From Perca fluviatilis (lineage: Eukaryota; Chordata; Actinopteri; Perciformes; Percidae), in NCBI RefSeq assembly GCF_010015445.1, contig NC_053118.1, positions 9,002,907 through 9,066,906 of the forward strand: 64,000 nt of DNA. Reading direction: 5' to 3'. Shown in pieces: positions 58,000 through 64,000 of the stretch (positions within the stretch are counted from its first letter, which is position 1; each line of letters opens with the position of its first letter). A model generated the notes under the pieces. That model did not search any database. It had not been told where the DNA came from and saw nothing but the letters and a program-made list of their open reading frames with translations. The position numbers were made by a program, and so were the translations under genes.

Positions 58000-59279
58000 T
58001 TTTTTTTTACTCGAGCCCACACACACTTTCCTGCTGCCGAAGAATCCAAATATACTTCCCCATTAATTAACAGTTTTGAATAGTCATAACTATTTGCATC
58101 GTGCTATTAATGTTGTATGTAAAACAACAAAGACTTAAAGGTTCTGCCAGGTCATGGCAGCCCACAGAGCTCCCTCCTTCCTGACGTAGGAATGAGTTTT
58201 ATAGCCTGCATACTCAGTGTTCATTAACTTAACTGTCTTCTGACACACTGGGATCTTAATTGATGCTGTCTGATTCACAAAAATCCCTAAAGATATCCTA
58301 ATAAATCTTCAACATTCTACTCTACAAACTCTGGTATTACGAGTCCTCTTCACTTCCAGTCTGCTCCCTCTACATACACGTGATAAACCTGTCAGGGAGG
58401 CCCCTAATCTTTCCCGACTGGTGATATGTTTGCCAAAGCTCAAGGCTCTGGAGAATTTTTTCTTCTTCTATCCAAGCCTTTCTTCCTCCTGCAGAGACAG
58501 AGAGAGACAGAGAGAGAGAGAGAGATCCCAGCTGCAGACAGGCTGAGGATGCTCGGTCTGAATCAGTCACAGGGTTTATGAGGTCCTGCAGTCATAACAC
58601 ACATCAACATCAGACAGTCTGCTGAACAGACAGGAAGAGCAGTGCCTGGACACGAGCAACGTTCTGCCTGTCCTCAATGAAGCCATTTCAACATCATGTA
58701 ATAAGTAACAGCTGATTTTACTCTCAAATGGTGATTTGATTGATTTGCTCGCAACTAGAGTTGCGTCGATTTCCGGTTTCACAGGTCCGGTCCGGTGGAC
58801 GAGGCTAAACCGCTTTGATTTATGCTAACCGGTTGAATCGGCATTTGTCATTTTTAAAACCGTCTGGCAAATTAAAAAGTATCCTACATTAGGAAGCTGT
58901 GCCGACGGCGTCACGGCACTAAATCTAACTTGTATTGCAAGCAGTGTTGGGCAGTAGCGTCAATAATTTACCTAATTCTAAATAGCGTGTTTTCTGGCTT
59001 AGCTCTTTTGATGAAGTAGTGGCGTAGCGTTGTCACTACCCGATGTGAGTTGCGCACGCTCAGATTTAAACGGTGTCATACTAAAATGTGTGAAATCCAT
59101 AAAATAATAAACTTTTCTCATTACAAACAATAACAGAAGATGGAAATGTTTTAGCTATCTATGATTGTTTGATTGCTAACGTTAGCTCAAAACGCCATTC
59201 AGGTGTCAGCCTTTGTTGTGTTTGATTGCTAACTTGTAGCCACAAGTAATTTAAAAAAGTTTCCAATCAATCAAGATCG
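58000..59279. other. No recognised gene
   Basis: It holds an (AG)n run at 58,493-58,525 and a possible hAT-like end GCAGTGTTGGGCAGTAGCG near 58,942. Otherwise unassigned. Confidence 0.4.
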
Positions 59280-59305
59280 TAGTACAGAGGCCTGTACTAA
59301 GCAAG

Positions 59306-59470
59306 AGACGGCTGTGGCTAAGTGGTAGAGAGGTCGCCTGCCAATCGGAAAGTTGGTGGTTCAATCCCTGGCCCTGCAGTTCCATGCCGAAGTGTCCTTG
59401 GGCAAGACACTGGCCCCCGATGCTGTAAATGTGTGTGAATGTTTATCTGATGAGCTTGTACGGCAGCCTC
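59306..59470 (+). repeat. tRNA-derived SINE with pol III boxes, 3'-truncated
   Basis: A box TGGCTAAGTGG (59,315-59,325), B box GGTTCAATCCC (about 59,358-59,368), then the GTCCTTGGGCAAGACAC core shared with 1,955. It is inserted in the left terminus of the Harbinger-derived block. Confidence 0.85.
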
Positions 59471-59885
59471 GGTTTTACAGGGAAAACGCAATACAGTCGC
59501 TTCTTCCTAAAACAGGAAAGAAAGCTGGCAAAAAAAAAATTGTCGACGCTATAATTAGGTAAATTACTCTTACCCCTATCACTTCCCCATCAGTCAGGAC
59601 CAAGATCTGACCATCATTACACTTGTGCTTTCCATAAACTGTCGTTGCTTTAGCCTGTTATTGCAGTTGCAACCCTGGCAGTGGGAAGCGATCGTGAGAG
59701 CAAATAAAACAAATAAAAACATAATTCAAACCGATGTGCGTATTGGCGACACACGGCTCAAGACGCCGACAAATAGCCGATATGTAATTCCCACCCATTA
59801 AAATATATATGTTTCATAAAAATACCCATCAGGGAATGTTAACGGGGTTGTCGGTCTCTAAATGTTTTAACTTTTATATGCGCAC

Positions 59886-59929
59886 CCCTCTCTCTCTCTC
59901 TCTCTCTCTCCCTCCCTCTCTCTCTCTCC
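59886..59929. repeat. (CT)n microsatellite in left arm
   Basis: CT-rich array in the left arm. The right arm has an A/G low-complexity run at the mirrored position (60,316-60,384). Confidence 0.9.
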
Positions 59930-60315
59930 GCGCACCGAGCTCCGCCTGGTCTTCAAAGAACGGTGACGCCGTTATCAACTGAGTATTGATTGGTCAGTAG
60001 GCGGTGCTTTTACACCGGTTGATCTCTGATCTCCAACTTAACCTGCTCCCGACCAGAGGCCTGTACTACGAAGCAGGATTTGGCGTTAACGAGCTAACTT
60101 AAGGCTCAACCCAGGATTTTCTGTACTACGAAGGTGGATCAGTTGTTATCGGGTTCAATCGCCGTGGTAACTCATGCTGAACACCTAACCTGGTCGGGAG
60201 CAGGTTAAGTTGGAGATCAGAGATCAACCGGTGTAAAAGCACGCACCTCACGACCAATCAATACTCGATTGATAACGCGTCACCATTCTTAAAGAAGATC
60301 GGCGGAGCTCGTTGC

Positions 60316-60384
60316 AAAAAAAAAGAGAAGAGAGAGAAAAAAAAAAAAAGAGAGAGAGAGAGAAAAAAAAAAAAAGAAAAAAAA
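60316..60384. repeat. A/G low-complexity run in right arm
   Basis: Alternating poly-A and AG tracts, mirror partner of the CT array at 59,886. Confidence 0.9.
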
Positions 60385-61207
60385 TGCGCTCATAAAAGTT
60401 AAAACATTTAGAGATCGACAACCCTGTTAACATTCCCTGATTGGTATTTGTATGAAATATATATATTATAAATGGGGGGAATTACATATCGGCTTCTGCG
60501 CAGCCGTGTATTATTATAATCTTTCTCGGTTTGAATTATGTTTTTATATTTTTTATTTGCTCTCACGATTCGCCCACTGCCAGGGTTGCAACTGAAATTA
60601 TAGGCTAAAGCAACGACAGTTTATGGAAAGCACAAGTGTAATTATGGTCAGATCTTGGTCCTGACTGATGAGGAAGTGATATTAATAAGCGTTGTGATTT
60701 AAACATCTACAGCGGCTATTTATTTTATTTTTTTTGCCAGCTTTCCTTCCTGTTTTAGGAAGCAGCGACTGTATCGCGTTATGCCTGTAAAACCGTGTCT
60801 GTGTTCTTCATATTTATGTTGAATTATAGTTTGCTCTTCTTGTTTAAAATATGCTGCTCTGGTAGATGTTTGCGATTGGTCGTGGTGCGCAAACACCGCC
60901 TCTTTTATGTGAACGCGCGCGCCGCTGGATTGGGAAACCCTGAGTTGACTGAACTAGTTGATAACCAGCGTCGTAGTACAGGTTATGTGGGACCGCAGTT
61001 GTTAGGTTAGGTGAAGCCGGATAACTGAAAGAAATCCAGGACATGTTGATCTTGCTTCGTAGTACAGGCCTCAGGTTAGGCGTTCAGCATGAGTTACCAC
61101 GGCGATTGAACCCGAAAACAACTGATCCACCTTCGTAGTACAGAAAATCCTGTGTTGAGCCTTAAATTAGCTCGTTAACGCCAAATCCTGCTTCGTAGTA
61201 CAGGCCT

Positions 61208-62139
61208 CAGGCCTCTGGTCTGGTGTGACTGTTTTTGTTTTCTCCCTTTCCCTAATATCATTCTCCACTCTGGATTCTCCACTGCTGCTTTCTCCACGCA
61301 CCTGGTTCCTATTCACTAATCAACTCACCTGCTACTCATCAGCTCATCTACCTCCTTTATAGATCAGTGTGACCTTCTGCTCGACGCCAGGTTGTTACTT
61401 ACCCTTCTGTAAAAAAAATACTCTATAAAAAGCGGCTCTAGACTATTTAGAGACAGACTGCAGAAGAAATAAAATAGTTTAAGAATAAGTTCTTTACTAT
61501 TAAAAGATTTTTGTCTGCAGGGCTGTACCGGGTTTTGCAAGGTTTGCCGAAAAAAGAAATAAGCTCTGTGGTGACGATCACATCGAGAAACAAATAGTAT
61601 ACTATAAAGTTTTTGTCAATCATGGGTAATGTTTGAATGTTTTGACTGCGCTTTATTCGTGTATTTTATCTCTCAGTTCTTTAAATTCTTATACTGCACT
61701 GTAAAATGTATTGTCTTTTAAATTGTTTTTAATTGTGTTCTAACTGCTCTTTCATGTTTTATGTAAAGCACTTTGAATTGCCCTGTTGCTGAAATGTGCT
61801 ATATAAATAAGGCTGCCTTGCCTTGCCTCGCCTTGCCTTATCCTGAGCATGAGTTCTTTGCAGCTCTCGCTAGTGTTTTCTTGTTTTGAGTTTTTGCTTC
61901 GATCTAACTTGTCTGTTTCCGTGTCCTGCTCACCTCCAGCAACCCCCAGACCTCGGACCCAGTCAGCTCCACGCCAGTCTGCTGCTTCTACAAACCTCGA
62001 CCTCCTCGCCACACTCCGCTACCAGTTTCCAACCACTACGGACCAGTTCATCTCCTACCACAAGTTACTTTTGACAAATAAATGTTTTTTTCTTTTTTCA
62101 CTACTTCAGTTTCTGAGTTCTGTCCCCAAACCTGACATT
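61208..62139 (+). mobile_element. LTR, fourth copy, with LINE-tail insertion
   Basis: The 3' part ends TCTGTCCCCAAACCTGACA exactly as the 9.3 kb LTR, and carries CAAATAAATG as a poly(A)-type signal near 62,078. The 5' start is replaced by the Harbinger MITE. Between about 61,410 and 61,850 a foreign segment ends in a LINE-like tail (see 61,690). Confidence 0.75.
61690..61850 (+). repeat. LINE 3' tail inside the LTR
   Basis: TGTAAAGCACTTTGAATTG...GTGCTATATAAATAAGGC followed by (TGCCT)n-like repeats. Probably the 3' end of an L2-group LINE. Confidence 0.65.
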
Positions 62140-63020
62140 TGTATTGTGTTGATGTTACAGAAGTCTCTCGTTAGCAGGTTCTTGTAGGCTACTTGTCGCA
62201 AAGTGACGCATGCGCAACTCGCATCCACGCTCGACTCACATCGGGCAGTGACAGCGTCCACACAAGCTACGTTTCCCCGAGCATTCTGTAGCTCAAGCAC
62301 AGCTAAGGTTTCTGCTGCGGTCTGAAATAAAACTGCTTAGGACCACTAATTCCACTGACAAACATGTTTATGCCTTGTACATGGATGTATAAAAAAATAG
62401 CTTTGTAGTAAACTACTTTTGCCATGTTGCTGTAGCTTAAGCCTGCTACATTTATTTGGGGGCTATCGTTAGCTTCAGTGTAGCAAAGCTCCATTTGTTG
62501 TAAAACTGGTAGCTTAGCTTACTAAACTTCCCATTAGCCTGTCTAGCACTGGTAATAAGCAATATGACAACAACAAAACGATCTAAGAGAGCTGCTTGTG
62601 TCAGACGGCGATGTTACTGCTGAGCCGATCGGCGCTAAGATGAAGGAAATCATCTTTCGGTAGCGGCGGGACGGAGAACGGAGTACGTTGTGTTAATTTG
62701 TAAGTTCATGTGTTTTTAAGGGTTGACGACATCATATGTATGGCAGAGTTAGTCTCAAAGAAAACTAAAACTACGCAATTGATTGAACATTTCGGTTGAC
62801 GTAGACTGTAGTTGTCGCTCAAATGTCTTTTAATCATATAAAGGTGTTTATCCTTGGATGGTGTAACATTTCCCTCCTATGTAGAGCAGCTTGACTTGCC
62901 GTTATGTGTGAAACGACTATGTCAATTAACTTTACCTGCCTTTACCTATGTTAGCATTTACCTAGTTCAGGTAGCCAAACGTTACCACTTGAGAATGAGA
63001 GATTTTGAGAAGAAAGATGC
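62140..63020. other. No recognised feature
   Basis: Unassigned sequence. Confidence 0.45.
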
Positions 63021-63029
63021 CCTTACTGT

Positions 63030-63210
63030 GGCTCAACTAAAGGCTGGAGTCAGGTGCGAATGGGGCTGGTCCTGGTTGAACTTAGAATGGAAGTTTTTCT
63101 AAATAGAGAAACCAGGCCATGCCAGATGCAGCCTCTGCTGCAAAGAGATAAACGATGCTACCAAGGGCTCCCAGGCCCTTTAGGCACATTGTAAAACTGA
63201 AAAACAAGGC
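63030..63210 (+). pseudogene. BED-finger-like transposase relic (weak)
   Basis: Plus-strand translation with two stops gives 'WLNLEWKFF', 'GHARCSLCCKEINDATKGSQ' and 'AHCKTEK'. This has the WL...ARC-x2-C...KG-x-QAL-x-xH pattern of BED-type fingers at the N-terminus of hAT-like transposases. The second His of a full finger is not clear. No catalytic domain found nearby. Confidence 0.4.
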
Positions 63211-63838
63211 ATAAATTATGTGCTAGTTGTTATCTATATCTTAAGTTTTCTAGGTATATGCTTTGGCAGTGGTACCACAAAACACTAATACTATTTTTGT
63301 GTTTTTCTAGGCAATGGTTTTTGCAACCATTGCAAAACCAGGCACCAAGATGGTGCTAACAGCAGACACCACGGCGATTCGGTGCTCGTTGTTTTGTCTT
63401 GTTTTTGTCGTAAATTCAGTTTTCTGCTGTGATATCCGGAGCTCTTTCACCAGATATGAGCTAATGAACATCAGTGAAACAACACCAGCGGACTTTTCTA
63501 CATCTGCTGTTTTGTGTTTCACAAAGATGTGGGTCTGCAACATGACATCATGACTTTGTGTAAATGTACATTATTTGTACGCATTTTCAATGGAGGACAA
63601 ACGGCGTTGATAAACACGCTAAAAAGCGAGTATGCGTCTTGATAACACGCCAATAATGGCATACGAATTGGCGTGTCATACATACGCCACTTCATGAGAT
63701 CAGTCTGTGATGCTGTACTGGGCTCAGCGATTCAGCTGGCTGGTTTCCAGACCGTGACACAGAGAACTCCGGCAAATCAAAAGATGGATGTATCTGTTTT
63801 TACACTAACAGTGGCATGGTGTAATGATAAAACAATGA
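63211..63838. other. No recognised gene
   Basis: An 80-codon frame at 63,314 has no recognised similarity. The segment 63,600-63,700 contains short repeats of GGCGTGTCATACATACGCC style that recall fish MITE subterminal sequence. Confidence 0.35.
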
Positions 63839-64000
63839 TCCGGCACCACTGTTCTCCTGATCTGGAAACTCTATCAACTGCAAACCCTTCTAGAGCTTAA
63901 GCATGTGGTGGTGGAACACATTGGCTCCATTGAGGTTCTCAAGGGGACTGCTGAACATTTGGAAACTGCCCTAGTGATCTGGTTCACTGAACACAAAATC
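63839..64000 (+). other. Open frame running off the window edge
   Basis: From a stop at 63,836 one frame stays open to the last base (about 54 codons) with a non-repetitive, acidic/aliphatic composition ('LKHVVVEHIGSIEVLKGTAE'). I do not recognise it. It might be an exon or an element ORF; short length makes chance possible. Confidence 0.25.

Larger units (their letters stand above)
59280..61207. mobile_element. Palindromic Harbinger-derived MITE compound
   Basis: Arms 59,471-60,056 and 60,195-60,801 are inverted copies of each other. At the centre (60,057-60,194) lies a 137-bp terminal sequence starting AGGCCTGTACTACGAAGC. Its near-identical inverted copy is at 61,071-61,207, so one element spans 60,057-61,207, with CAG at both edges. 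A further internal terminus ends at 61,071. The subterminal sequence matches the Harbinger transposase fragment's flank at 5.77-5.88 kb. No transposase is present. Confidence 0.82.

Overview
The window is vertebrate, most likely teleost (percomorph) fish DNA. This is inferred from the repeat content: L2/Rex-like LINEs, tRNA-derived SINEs with 14-16 bp target-site duplications (TSDs), PIF/Harbinger elements with a Myb-like second gene, a Tc1 element, hAT and TTAA MITEs, a Ngaro-type tyrosine-recombinase retrotransposon and long CA/CT microsatellites. I recognise no host protein-coding exon with confidence. Almost every long open frame belongs to a transposable element, or is a chance frame in a repeat. 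The sequence reads as an intergenic or intronic region repeatedly colonised by mobile DNA.

Layout. 0-9 kb: a TAA-flanked MITE, a SINE, a decayed L2 reverse transcriptase (RT), a Harbinger transposase fragment and a better L2 3' half with an (ATT)n tail. 9-13 kb: a DIRS-like RT relic, a solo LTR with a CCTGC TSD, and a Tc1 transposon inside an older element. 13-18 kb: a minus-strand Rex/L2-type LINE cut by two MITEs. 18-21 kb: a second solo LTR (TSD AGAGG) and a TTAA MITE with a 46-bp internal tandem repeat. 21.1-28.8 kb: a third LTR split by a 7.2 kb Ngaro-like element. That element has gag, RT/RNase H and tyrosine recombinase on the minus strand, the split direct-repeat architecture A1...B1-A2-B2, a 19-bp minisatellite, and an internal duplication that breaks gag.

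29-39 kb: two Harbinger elements, each with a transposase showing all three acidic catalytic residues and a convergent Myb/SANT gene, both broken. 39-48 kb: a cluster of non-autonomous DNA elements. It includes two apparently related families with 9-bp TSDs and TAG...CTA ends, and two hAT-type MITEs with perfect 8-bp TSDs. 48-58 kb: two SINEs, another hAT MITE, a third TTAA MITE and mostly plain sequence. 58-64 kb: a palindromic Harbinger-derived MITE compound related to the transposase fragment at 5.3 kb, a fourth LTR copy, and unassigned sequence with one weak BED-finger-like relic.

How the parts relate. Several families occur two to four times, and nesting gives an order of insertion: the two MITEs are younger than the 13-17.6 kb LINE, the Ngaro element is younger than its host LTR, the foldback MITE is younger than its host Harbinger element, and Tc1 is younger than its host element. 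Nothing here looks like a working operon-like or defence system. The most unusual items are the Ngaro element and the 9-bp-TSD elements. All assignments come from reading the sequence and remembered family motifs; no database search was run.
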